A program made the position numbers and the translations under genes. Shown here piece after piece: positions 41,226-51,838 of a DNA stretch of 64,000 nucleotides (its first letter is position 1; each line of letters opens with the position of its first letter). Below the pieces are notes generated by a model. That model had not been told where the DNA came from, did not search any database, and saw only the letters and a program-made list of their open reading frames with translations. The stretch comes from Polytrichum commune (Eukaryota; Streptophyta; Polytrichopsida; Polytrichales; Polytrichaceae), in contig OX485803.1 of NCBI GenBank assembly GCA_950295325.1, positions 73,483,554 through 73,547,553 of the forward strand, read 5' to 3'.

Positions 41226-43180
41226 ACAATGATTTCTGACGAGTGGACATCTCTTTTTTAGTTTTTTTCATTCATTTTTTGGTGTTTGTTGTTTGCCCTT
41301 ATGTCTAACATTTATTTTTAGTTTTATGTTTAAATGCATTCTAATGTTCGAGTACAATGATATCGAAGTTGAAATGCACATTTCCAAAAGACATTCAAAA
41401 CATCAAAGATCTCCTATCATTTTTACTTCGTGGATTTTATAACATAATCACCTTGCTTTTAAAAATAGCAATATTAGCTTCCGTATTCCTCATTTGGATT
41501 TGCTAATTTTCTCATGTGATAAATTTTTATTCTTTTTACTGAACCTCTAATTATGATGAATTTAAAATAAGATTCAATTGCAAAAATGCGTACCAAGTAT
41601 GAATACATATTATATACTACAATTTACCATCAATATTTTATAAGTAAAATGAAAAGAAACACCATACATATGTAAAGTTGTCAAACAAAGACTAAAAACT
41701 CCACAAATCAAATCAAAACAATATAAGGTTTAGGAAAACGCCTAAACCCTATATTATTCCCTACATAATGCATTTCTTTGTGGTACATAGTCAATTATAA
41801 TAAGGATTGAAGCTTATGCATAGATTACATGAATTCCCATAGTGTTTTCGATTAATATCTCGACAAACGTTGAAGTAAAATATGTCCAAAAGTGACTCTA
41901 AAAGGTGTATTGGCATTCATCCTATCCACTTCTTAGTAAGAAAGTGAACAAAGACAAAAGAAGAAGAAGAAGTTATAGACAAATACCATTGTACATTTTT
42001 CTTTCAAGAAAGTCAAATGATAATAGATTTAAGAAGGTTTTCCATGCACATGATCTGAAACTTTGCCTCAATCCCTTCTTAGTGTACCTCCTATCCATGA
42101 CATCGAGCTCAGAATTTGGTCATTTTTGGTTCTTTGTTGGTCATACATGGGTTAAATGTTGAAAACATTATCCGACACTCACATAATAAAGTTATAAACA
42201 TACTTTGGAACATTGGATGAATGCTATTTTGCATGTTTAGAGAATTTTTGCATGCATCATGTAACGTTTAGGAGTTAAAAACACCATTCCTAGTAAATTA
42301 ACTGAGATATTTCTACTTTCAAAAACAAATTTTGCTCACATTGTATATCTAAGATCATGATATTTTTTTGTTGAACATGATTTTAACATGTGTCACAAGT
42401 CTACATATGGTACATATGATTACGAAGCAACAACCCAAGCTAATGTCACCTCCATGCTATGAACAGTTCTTATTAATATGATCAACTAAACATGGATGTG
42501 ATGAATGACTTTTGTGGATGTTTCACAAATTGAGCTCACAACTCGCACTTTATAAGTGACATCGGAAATGCATGTTACCCCTCTCATAATAATGGTAAAA
42601 CGTAGTCTATCTACCATAGTTAGGTGTGTGGGTGTTATTCGATTCCATTTTCCATGTCCTCCAACTTCTACAACTCACATTTACATAATGAAAGTTTGTG
42701 GCATTAGAAAATTTACGCTAAAGCATATGCTATAAAACACATTTAAAATCATACCTCCGTTAGTTTAATAATGATTTATCGAAAGTGCATGTGTGTCAAT
42801 TCTTTGGTTGTATACCTCACACTCCCCCTCCCCCCAAAATAAGATTTAAAAATGAAATAAAAAATAAGCATTGACTCTTGTGTCTAGAGTGCTTGATAAG
42901 CTTTCTCGCTCGTAGTTCAATTTTAATTATTTTTAACACATTGTCTTCTTGAGTTCCATTCTTAAATTCACCTAACATCACATCAATCAAACAATACAAG
43001 TGTCTGATTAAGATAAATAAGCAAACAAAGTTCACATAACCTTACTACACTGATCATTCCAATCAATACGTGGTACTATTTGAAAATTATGCAGTGCAAC
43101 AACGTCTTACTCATAACTTCAATTTTTACTTATGAAATCAATAGGTTGTTTGGACATTATAACACACCAATGAACGGGGA
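41226..43180. other. AT-rich sequence containing a diverged Tourist family C copy
   Basis: About 42623-43041 starts GGTGTGTGGGTGTTATTCG after TTA and ends before TTA at 43042-43044, matching the family C terminus at 21769. No gene is seen. A C-run lies near 42827. Confidence 0.45.
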
Positions 43181-43380
43181 GAACTGGTTGAGTTTGAGAA
43201 ATAACCGGTTGAAGTTCAAGACTTTGTGAAATTTACCGATCATTTTAGAGGAATTTATAGAATATACCTCAAATTATTGAAGAAAAGCCGAAAGATGTCA
43301 ACATGTAACCGGTCGGACTTGGAAACACTAGGATCTCGACCAATTATGCTCAAAATCCTCCCCAAACACTATAACACACA
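43181..43380 (+). repeat. AACCGGTT dispersed repeat, copy 3 (best preserved)
   Basis: It begins GAACTGGTTGAGTTTGAG and contains AACCGGTTGAAGTTCAAG, TTTATAGAATATACC, CAACATGTAACCGGTC and CCAATTATGC. Imperfect ~20-bp direct repeats flank it (CATTATAACACACCAATGAA near 43155 and CACTATAACACACAAATGAA near 43366). These may be a target duplication. Confidence 0.72.
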
Positions 43381-43519
43381 AATGAATTTTTATTTTTATT
43401 TTTATTTTTGACACAAACTGAAAATTCAACACACAAATGACTTTGGTTTGGTGAAATAATCCATTTTCATTGAATAGTTTAGCACTGCGTGACTCCTAAT
43501 ACTAGCAACACGCACTACT

Positions 43520-43800
43520 TGGGATAATCGGTGGAGATGCCAAACCAGGTCCCGATCGAGGTCTTCAATTTCCTTACACGTAAGGCCAAGCAGGTGCTAG
43601 CTAACCTACGTGTTTGTCCAGGTCTCCAGAATTTCGCCCTGTCCAATCGCGATGGCCGGAGCGCCCCCACGGGCGGCCTCCCCAGGTCCCGACCGACGGG
43701 ACGTCCGACGTGGCACGGTCTTGCGTGTAGGGCGCACGCTGGTTGTGTGGCTCCAACGGAACCGACGTCGAGAGTGCCAACTGGATTAATGTGAAATATG
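43520..43800. other. Isolated GC-rich patch
   Basis: This ~280-bp stretch (CGGAGCGCCCCCACGGGCGG and similar) is far richer in CpG than its AT-rich surroundings. It is open for 87 codons on the plus strand (43531-43794) and is also open on the minus strand, as GC-rich sequence tends to be. I recognise no domain. A captured gene fragment or a recent insertion are both possible. Confidence 0.4.
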
Positions 43801-44307
43801 CCACGTGTCATATCATGCTTATCTAGCCGGCCTCCCTCCCGGCCTCCTTTTTCCCTTCCTTTTTTCCTAGTTGCTTTCCATGTTAAAAAAGCAAGTGCAT
43901 CTATGATGTGGGAACTAAGCTTACATTTAGTTGAGTGGCTCTTGATCATTGGCAACTATGTTATATGGTGAGTCAACCAAATTTGAGGCTTGGGCCCACT
44001 TGATGAGGTCCCTTTAATTTGCTTTTGAACTCCTCTCGATGGGTCCCGTACAAGAATGACACAACGGGTGATGTCAATACTTTTGTAAATATTTTGTTTT
44101 TTGTAATTGAGGAAATGAACAACATGTGTAAATTGAAACTCTCTCAATCTTCATCATATTTGACAAACACATGTGTGAAGGGAACCCATTAAGTCATTAC
44201 ATTGACCCCTAGCCAACGTTTGATATTAACAATGCTAGGGATTGTTGTCCACATCTTAGTACTACTGACCACATGAGACATTTCGTCGTCGAAGACTGAA
44301 GAAAAAC

Positions 44308-44554
44308 GGCCGGGGATTCGTGGCACTCACTAAAAATCATCCGTGCGGATGAAAAAAACACATGAACCATCTAAATGGCTATTTTTGGGCAATTTGATTC
44401 CGAAAATAGAGTCAAAGGCCCCGAATGAGTCTAGTGGCGTCACATTCGAATGAATCGGCCCTCAACCCCATAGGGGGACTTTTTTTTATTGGAGCCACTT
44501 CATCCATGATATCTTGGATGGATGATTTTTAGTGAGTGCCACGAATCCCCAGCC
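44308..44554. mobile_element. Mutator-like (MULE) MITE
   Basis: Left GGCCGGGGATTCGTGGCACT and the reverse-complemented right GGCTGGGGATTCGTGGCACT continue through CACTAAAAATCATCC, about 36 bp in total with one or two mismatches. Perfect 9-bp duplication AAGAAAAAC at 44299-44307 and 44555-44563. A 9-bp duplication with long terminal repeats is characteristic of Mutator-like elements. 247 bp, non-coding. Confidence 0.93.
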
Positions 44555-44563
44555 AAGAAAAAC

Positions 44564-46035
44564 CTCTTCCTACAATGAGAGACCAAATTTCAAACTTGAA
44601 TCCAACGTTAAGTTCAAATACGTTATTTTTGGTGTAGAGTTACTAGATGAACCCATGCACATGAGACATCAGTTTGACGTGGTCCCCTGTCTTTCTGGAT
44701 CAATGACGAAAGGTTGGGCAACGGCCACACCACCATCATGTACTCATTATTGTATATTGTATTTGGTGTTGGGCCTTCCATTGTGGAAAAGTTGCCCTTA
44801 GGTCACGAGTTTGTTCAAGGTCCTCAATGTTTCTCACCAACCTCTACTGGTCAAAGGTAAACAACTTTGAGGCCATTTTGTTTGTGTGGAGGACAAGTGA
44901 GTGTAATCACGATCATTACTTTGTGGATCAAGAAGTAAGGTACGTGGGCCTCACTCTTCTTATTACACACTCATTATGGTTAGGTTTGTAGATAAAGAAT
45001 GGACACCAAAAAGACACATGCCAAGCTTATAGGCCAAAGCAAACTTGTTCCAAAATCACATAGTAAAACAAGTCAATCCATATCATAATTTTATTAAAGG
45101 AAATAACGACACTTTTTTTAGCCTCACAAGTGGAATTTTTGTAGAGTTAGGACTGTTTTATACAAATTGTCAATTGTCCACATTGCCACTGCCTGGACAA
45201 AAATGTCCACCCCAACTTTTAGTGACGAAGATGTCAAAAATTGTCTTATGAAAAGTGGAAAGTTATCATTCATTCACCAAGGATAGTGATAGATTGCAAC
45301 AACTAAATTATGTGGACCTTATGTACTACTTGCTCTTCTTAATTAGACACTTATATTTGATTGGTATATGGCAAGGCTTGTACTTATGAATGAAAATCTA
45401 AAACATGTGTGTTAGGATGGAACTAAAGTATGTGCTCAAAAAATATTTATCATTCTAGAGTTAATAGTTTATGTTACTGGAATGGCGTATCTCATCAATT
45501 AAATAGGAATATAATATTCATTTAGTATCAACATTAAATGAACATAATGCATGTGTACCCAATACGATGACTAAATGACGATCACATTTGGGCGCAATCA
45601 CAATCAAATACACAACTCCATTACCTTGAATAGGTTTAAGTGGGAGTGATTCAAAACTATATACTAACTTTGAATTTTGTGAAGGGAAAAATCACAAACA
45701 GTTGAGAAACACATTGATCTACAAAGCCAAGCAATTTATGTTGACAACTTTTTTTTAAGAAAAGTCTACAGGTTTTAAAAGACGATGCAAGTAGTGTGCA
45801 AGTATGTGTGTGTGTGTGTATATATATATATTGAACATGTAACTGTCTAAATTTGCTCAAAACAAGATAGAATTACATTAAATTGATGTTTGTCTACACA
45901 TTTTTGTAATGTTGTCCTCAAGTTTATAACGATTTCGAGGAATTTGGAAAGAAAATCCAACTTCAAAATATTTAAGGTCATGGAATCTACGTCCAAAACC
46001 TAATTTAGCAGTAATTTCAATGATGAGTTTTGTAG
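44564..46035. other. Unassigned repeat-derived sequence
   Basis: No gene is seen. Text near 44940-45010 (GGTACGTGGGCCTCAC, TTCTTATTACACACTCAT, GGACACCAAAAAGACACATG) partly recurs at about 45310-45400 and 49940-50010, an unclassified dispersed repeat. A (TG)n(TA)n microsatellite lies at about 45803-45831. Confidence 0.4.
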
Positions 46036-46038
46036 ATT

Positions 46039-46369
46039 CACTAGTAGAAAACTATGCCCAAAAAAACCACACCCGAAATCGGCCGTGGTTCTTTTGACCA
46101 ACCTGGATTTGCAGTTGCTAAATGATTATAGTGTTTTCTTTTTTGTTTTGCGACTGCAAGTTTAAAACATTTGGGGGCGTGTAATATATTGTTGGAAATG
46201 TATTTTCAAGACCTTTCCAACGATATACTACACGTACCCCAAATTCCTAAAATCTTATTTTCTAAAACAAAAAAACAAATCTGCAGTCATTTAGGGACTG
46301 CAAATCAGGCTGGTCAAAAGAAGCACAACCAATTTCGGCTACATTTCTCTTTGGCATAGTTTTCTATTG
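46039..46369. mobile_element. CACTA-type foldback MITE, family 2
   Basis: Left CACTAGTAGAAAACTATGCC pairs with right GGCATAGTTTTCTATTG. The arms continue for about 90 bp (CCGAAATCGGCCGTGGTTCT, TTTTGACCA.CCTG, TTGCAGT..CTAAATGA), leaving a ~150-bp loop. The CACTAGTAGAAAA terminus is typical of plant CACTA elements. The flanks ATT/ATA are only a near match to a 3-bp duplication. Confidence 0.85.
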
Positions 46370-47090
46370 ATAATCTCATCTTGATATTGTATATTTAAGT
46401 GTCTAGCAAAACAATAGAGGGCGCCGTGGAGGGAAAAACCAATTTAAACAACACTTTGCTACCACTTTTAGGCATTGACCAAAAAAATTATTTTTTTAGT
46501 ATACCGAAACACTATTTCCATGTACTTGACTGTGCTTGCTCCCACCCTCAAAACACAAACGGAGAGTTGACATAACAACCAGGTTCAATATGGATGAAGA
46601 TTTTACCTTATGTGAATAACATATAGTTAAAAATAACCACGTCAAAAAGGATAACCAATTTGCACTATGTTCCTTCACCCTAAAAATGTTTCAAAAAAGG
46701 AAAAAGAAAAAATGGAAAACCAAAGATGTTTGCGTAACTCAAACACCATTGTAAAGCACATTTATAATCAAAATGGAAAGAAAAATGGCACCCAACCAGT
46801 TCCCGGTTCTTTCCTTCTTAGCCAAGGCCCAAGAAGCATCCTTTTGTCTTCCATAGCATACCTCCCCGGTGGCCCTATATTATGATTTTATAGAGGCCAA
46901 GAGGTGGACACTTAACACTTTAGATTGTGGTACCGATAGTAGGAGTGAATCCCAAGGCTTTGACCTAAATCCATTCTCCTCCCAATCCTACCTAATTAGT
47001 TCAACCTCCTTTGCAACCTTCTTGGAACCGTTCCCCCTCTCAAGCCTCAACCCCAATGCCCGGCGAGATTTTCGGGCCGAACCGGTCAAG

Positions 47091-47252
47091 ATCCGAGTGT
47101 TTACAAGTTGAACCGGTTACATGTTGACGTTGTTCGGTTTTTTTCCTTTATCAAATGAGGTATATTCCATAGATTCTTTTAGAATGGTTGGTAATTTTGT
47201 TGAAGCATTGAACTTCCAACGGTCCTTTCTCAAACTCAACCGGTTCATTTAT
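47091..47252 (-). repeat. AACCGGTT dispersed repeat, copy 4 (inverted)
   Basis: It contains GAACCGGTTACATGTTGACG, GAGGTATATTCCATAGATTC and CTCAAACTCAACCGGTTCA in the inverted order of the 43181 copy. Confidence 0.7.
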
Positions 47253-47669
47253 AAGTACATTAATATACACCAATTAGTGAGGGTGGGCAATTAGTAAAGG
47301 TGATACTAAATTCTTTGATGTTGTGAATTAGTGCCACCAAAAGATCTTAGAACTAAGACTAGGAAGCATTATTCATCTCGACACTTGGCATGAAAGTACT
47401 GGCACTTAGCACTATTCACTATAGTATTGGCACTTGGCACTCATCACTAAATGTATCGACACTTGGCATTGTTCGTTGACAAGCATGTGGCACACACTAA
47501 TTTTCTTGAAATTTGTGGTAAACGAGCATAGGATTTACCATAGTCATGAATTTAGTGTCACTCAGTAGCAACTCTAGCCCTCCGTAACTTTGAGATTTGG
47601 CTAGATCGTGCATCTGACTTGAATTAGTACCACCCTCGCTGATGGGTACATTTAGTGTTATGACCAATT

Positions 47670-49955
47670 CTCCCCATTTATTGCTCGACCCACTGTGAGG
47701 CCAAACCCCCCACCCTTAAGCGTCCGTAGTCCGAGTAGTGGGTTTGGGCTCACATTCCTCCGCGGTATTGGATTTGGACTTGGATGAGTCCATAGTGCAA
47801 GGTTCACCCTTCAAGTGGTCTTGGATTTAACTGGAATTTCACTTTTAACAACTCAATGTACGATTTCAATACGTATGTGGAGAATGCACAAGTTAACTAT
47901 GTTATTTTAACCTCCTTATGCTCGGGTGCTATTTTGTCTTTGTTTGCTTCTAACGTCCATCCGGCCGCTTTAGCTACACAAGCCCTTAAGGATATCCCTC
48001 TCCTAAATGGAGTCCGTGCCGTTGACTCTATACTACCACTTGAACTATCACTTGTGTATTCCGTATCGCTACTATAAGAGGTCTCACTTGGTGTCTCCAT
48101 ACCGTACATAAGCCTTTAAGTATTAAGAAATACTTATGTGACTTATGTCAATCTCTCCCTCGCACCTTTGGTCTTTGCTTCCTTTGTCTTGCCATCGCGA
48201 GAGTGCTCCACATTCTCCATTAATTTGTGCACGTGGTTTATTTTTAAAGAGAGGATGCAAGTGTTAAAAAAACACTATTCTCTATAGTCAATCTCAAATA
48301 CATTTACTTGTGAAAGCCACACATAACACTAACTAGCATAATGTAACTAACTACTTGTCTATGAGCTAATTAGGTAGGCTATCTACTAAGCTCCTTCATG
48401 AACCCATCTCTTTACTTTCTAATTACATAAACCTAGCTCCTTCATAAACCCAGCTCCTTCATAAACCCAGCTTCTTAGCTTCTAACTAAACAAACCCAGC
48501 TCCTTCATAAACCCAGCTCCTTCATGAACCCAGCTCCTTAGCTTCTAACTAAACAAACCCAGGTCCTTCATAAACCCAGCTCTTTACTTTCTAACTAAAC
48601 AAACCCAGCTCCTTCATGAACCCACAACTTTGTAGTTGTAATCCCCAACTACCTCACTAATTATTCAAGCCCTTAACTAATCTTCCTACCTAATTTCCCT
48701 AATTCTACTAACAACCCCTTTCTAATCACACAATTCTTCTCTAATCCTAAAATCCTAAAATCTTAGAGAGGAGAGGGGGAGAGAGAATTTCCTAACTTCA
48801 CTAAGACTAACTAATCCACACAAGTATATTTTTGCACTCATCACAACATCAAGTGCTCAACTCTTAAACATGGAACTTGCAACCACGTGTATTCAAAACA
48901 TGAACTTTAAGTACCACAAATTGGAATCATGAATTAACTTTAAAATCCTTCACGTCAACACTAATTCTACCAAGAGGTCAAGCCCTCTTCAAGGCTAACA
49001 AGCCTTGGCTCTCAAACTAAAAACTAAGCACACACATGTGCTCCAATATGGCTTCCCACACCCACACTTATAACTCGTGGGGTGCCTTGGAGCACAAAAG
49101 AAAGAGAGGATGAGTGAGGGAAGAATGAGGGATTATATAGTAAGCTTGAGGGGGTGAGCACCCTCAAGGCTCACGATAAGCCCTTGAGATTTCCTCCTAC
49201 TTAGTAGGCGCCAATCCTATCTTCTAAGCCTTCCTCCCTCAAATGATCAACAAGGATCCTAATTCGAACATTTAACTAGCCTTGGCTTTCTACCTACCAC
49301 ACTTTACCAAACTTGGGATGCTTCAACCCAAACTTAGCCTCCTTCGCTTTCCGCCGCCATAACTTTCTCCCCTTACTTTCCCAAATCGTCGCTCACCACT
49401 TAATTCAAACCACGATGCTTAACTCGTGATTTGATTGGTGCTTTGAGAATTTGCTTATCCTCCACCTTGCATTCTTCCTTGGGCCTTCCCCATTAAGTGG
49501 CCATGATGAGGTGGTCCACTTGTGCGCTCCATGTGATCCTCCATTCATCCCAATTCGAATGCACTTGCCTCTTGAGTCACTTTGGTTGTCTCCATCCATT
49601 TGTACTAGCCTACTCACTAACTACTCAATCCAAGTTCTCCTTACCTATCCTCATTCACTCAAATCCTTCCGAAGGTAAAAACACAATAACAACTCACATC
49701 CTAGCCTCTTACAACATGGTACTTCTAAGACTAACACTTCACTCTTTTTATATTTTTGTGAAGTAACATGCTACTTCAAAGTGCATCAACTAACGTTTCA
49801 AGGGTCTAAGACTAAATGTGGGCACCCTTTTGGGCTCACACCCACATCCATGCTATCTTCACCATCACGCTTAGAAGATATTGCCCTAAGATGTGTCTAA
49901 GGTAGACGTGCCCGATTCCGTTATCATGTAGCGCTCATCACGACATCAGCGGTAT
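47670..49955 (-). mobile_element. Possible LTR-like segment with minisatellite leader
   Basis: Read on the minus strand, 49955 begins TGATGTCGTGATGAGCGC. A TATA-like CTATATAATCCC lies near 49135, followed by a pyrimidine-rich leader (TTCTTCCCTCACTCATCC). Further down are an AGCTCCTTCATAAACCC minisatellite (48390-48630 on the plus strand) and a 70-codon minus frame at 48109-47897 with Ser/Asp-rich residues (YSSDTEYTSDSSSG). This resembles the promoter and leader of a plant LTR retroelement followed by the start of a gag-like frame. No second LTR, primer-binding site or pol is seen, so this is a weak call. Confidence 0.3.
48390..48630. repeat. AGCTCCTTCATAAACCC minisatellite
   Basis: Units of ~17 bp (CCCAGCTCCTTCATAAA) alternate with TTAGCTTCTAACTAAACAAA spacers, about eight unit copies in total, with point variants. 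Direct orientation and irregular spacing. Confidence 0.85.
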
Positions 49956-50106
49956 GTGGGTAGGTGTGGATCTAAGAATGGACACCAAAAGACGCACGTT
50001 TAAAAAAGATCAAACTGCATGCATAAAATGTAATGATCATTCTAGATTCAATAGTCGACAAAAGGGGGGGGGGACATGTTTGACCATTCAACGAGCATGA
50101 GAATCT

Positions 50107-51388
50107 CTCGGGGGGGGGGGGGCACTGGCGAAAAACGTAGGAACTACGTGCGATAAAATATAGGGTCTTGTATAAAAATTTGGCGTAAAATTTGTAAATT
50201 ATTAGATGTAGTATAGGGTGCTTTGGGGATTGTGAAACATGATTAAATTACCTAAGTGGTACATATAAAATAGCATGGAAAAAAAACGATAGTTTCAAAA
50301 ATTAAATACTTTGCCACCAAAATATGGCATGTTCTATATAGGAAGGGTTCAAAAGATAAGGGTGAAGGTTAGTACTAAGTGGGGCAATTGTTGGCAACCC
50401 ATTGACTTGATGAAACGTGCAGTCCATAACGGAAATAGAGAAACGCTCTTCCCAACTGCTATGGCTTACCTCCATTGGTTCAAAAAACAACCGGGTCTCA
50501 ACAAATATAAGTATGTTGAGAGTGACTGTGTGTGGGTTGATGTGGATGCTATTATCTCAACTATGTCTCTACTGTATGAATCAACTAGCAAAATCTACAC
50601 CTTAGATGAGGTAGATGCAAACTCATTGAGTGAGTTCATTTCAAATAAAAAATAAAACCTGCTAAATTTGTACCATCTCACACATGTGGAGATATAATTT
50701 GGAAAAAGGGTTGAATGATCATTAGTATACCTTGAAATCTATAGTATTCATTTCAGTTCGAGTACCCTCATATCTCCCACATGTGTAAATGGTAGCCTAG
50801 CTAGTTTAGGTGGATTTTGCTTGCATGGCGTGGGATTTTCCTCCAATGTGTAGGATTGGAAGATCAAGGCATCAATTGTAGGGATTCTGCAAACCTTGTA
50901 AATGTGACTTTGAGACACATGTGGCTGGCCTGTTCCCTAAGACCTCAAGGTTTCTAACTGTGTTATCCAACACAACTTTTATTCGTTGGCTCGTGTTGCT
51001 TAATGACATGTAATTGCAATCTTTTGTTGTTATTGTTTAGTGTTTTGCTTTGCCCGGACTTCAGTGTGACCCTGAACTCTAAACCCTAGTAAATGTTTGT
51101 TTCTCTTACTCTGTACATGTGCTTCTAACGAGAATTCTACTATATCATACACTTTAAGGAATGGGGGCAATCAGGGGGAAAAATACATATAAGTAATATA
51201 GGGTACCATAAAATCAACCATCCAAGAATTTATAATTACCAATAGGGTACAAATAATCACAACATTTTACCATTATTTCAAAAATTAGCATCCCTTATAA
51301 TCCTTTCTCATAGGTAAATAGCCCCCATTTTAATAGGTCATTATCGCAGGTGTATGCAAAATATACAAGGGAGTGCCCCCCCCCCGAG
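50107..51388. mobile_element. CTCGGGGGG-terminus DNA transposon, 1.28-kb copy
   Basis: The left end starts CTCGGGGGGGG..CACTGG and the right end is AGTGCCCCCCCCCCGAG, inverse of each other. The perfect 8-bp duplication GAGAATCT lies at 50099-50106 and 51389-51396. Subterminal ACGTGCGATAAAATATAGGG (left) and TGTATGCAAAATATA (right) match 19830-20115. The interior holds one open frame (50311-50655). The G/C run at each end varies in length between copies. Confidence 0.92.
50311..50655 (+). CDS. Open frame of 114 codons inside the 1.28-kb element, unrecognised
   Basis: The frame is open from about 50311 to a TAA at 50653-50655. The first ATG is at 50329 and no upstream exon could be traced. Its content looks protein-like (KYGMFYIGRVQKIRVKVS, WVDVDAIISTMSLLYES, KIYTLDEVDANSLSEFIS), with aromatic and acidic spacing unlike random AT-rich DNA. 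No transposase motif is visible. Its place between intact transposon ends suggests either a remnant of the autonomous element's second protein or a captured host fragment. Expression is not shown. Confidence 0.4.
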   Translation: MPPKYGMFYIGRVQKIRVKVSTKWGNCWQPIDLMKRAVHNGNRETLFPTAMAYLHWFKKQPGLNKYKYVESDCVWVDVDAIISTMSLLYESTSKIYTLDEVDANSLSEFISNKK

Positions 51389-51599
51389 GAGAATCTTTAC
51401 TTTGATAATGTAGAAGATATTCATACGAGCTCTAGAAATTCAAAAACAAATTGGTGTTGGTGTGATTTGGTTTGCTAATCATCTTGCAAGAATTGTGTGT
51501 GTCATATCTTACGAGGAGTGGGTGCATAGAGAAAAGCTTTCAAATAGCACTCACATGCCTTACAAGGTTTGTCTTATGATCCAATTTGACCACAAGAGT

Positions 51600-51600
51600 A

Positions 51601-51635
<35 letters not shown>

Positions 51636-51640
51636 TATAG
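51600..51640. repeat. (ACAT)n(AT)n microsatellite
   Basis: About seven ACAT units pass into an AT run, directly next to the fifth AACCGGTT repeat copy. Confidence 0.95.
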
Positions 51641-51838
51641 CAGTGTTTTGGGAGATTTTTAGGCATAATCGGTCGTGATCCTAGTGTTTCCAAGTCCAAC
51701 CGGTTACATGTGGACATCTCTCATTTTCTTCAATAATTTGAGGTGTATTCTTTAAATTCCTCTCAAGCGTTTAGTAACGTTTTTGAAGTCTTGAACTTCA
51801 ACAAGTTATTTCTCAAACTCAATTGGTTGTTCCATAAA
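51641..51838 (-). repeat. AACCGGTT dispersed repeat, copy 5 (inverted)
   Basis: It contains GGGAGATTTTTAGGCATAAT, CCAACCGGTTACATGTGGAC, AATAATTTGAGGTGTATTC and TCTCAAACTCAATTGGTTG, the inverse order of the 43181 copy. Confidence 0.72.

Noticed and set aside
48390-48630. CRISPR-like array
   Set aside because: Short degenerate units with repeated spacers, in plant DNA; it is a minisatellite.
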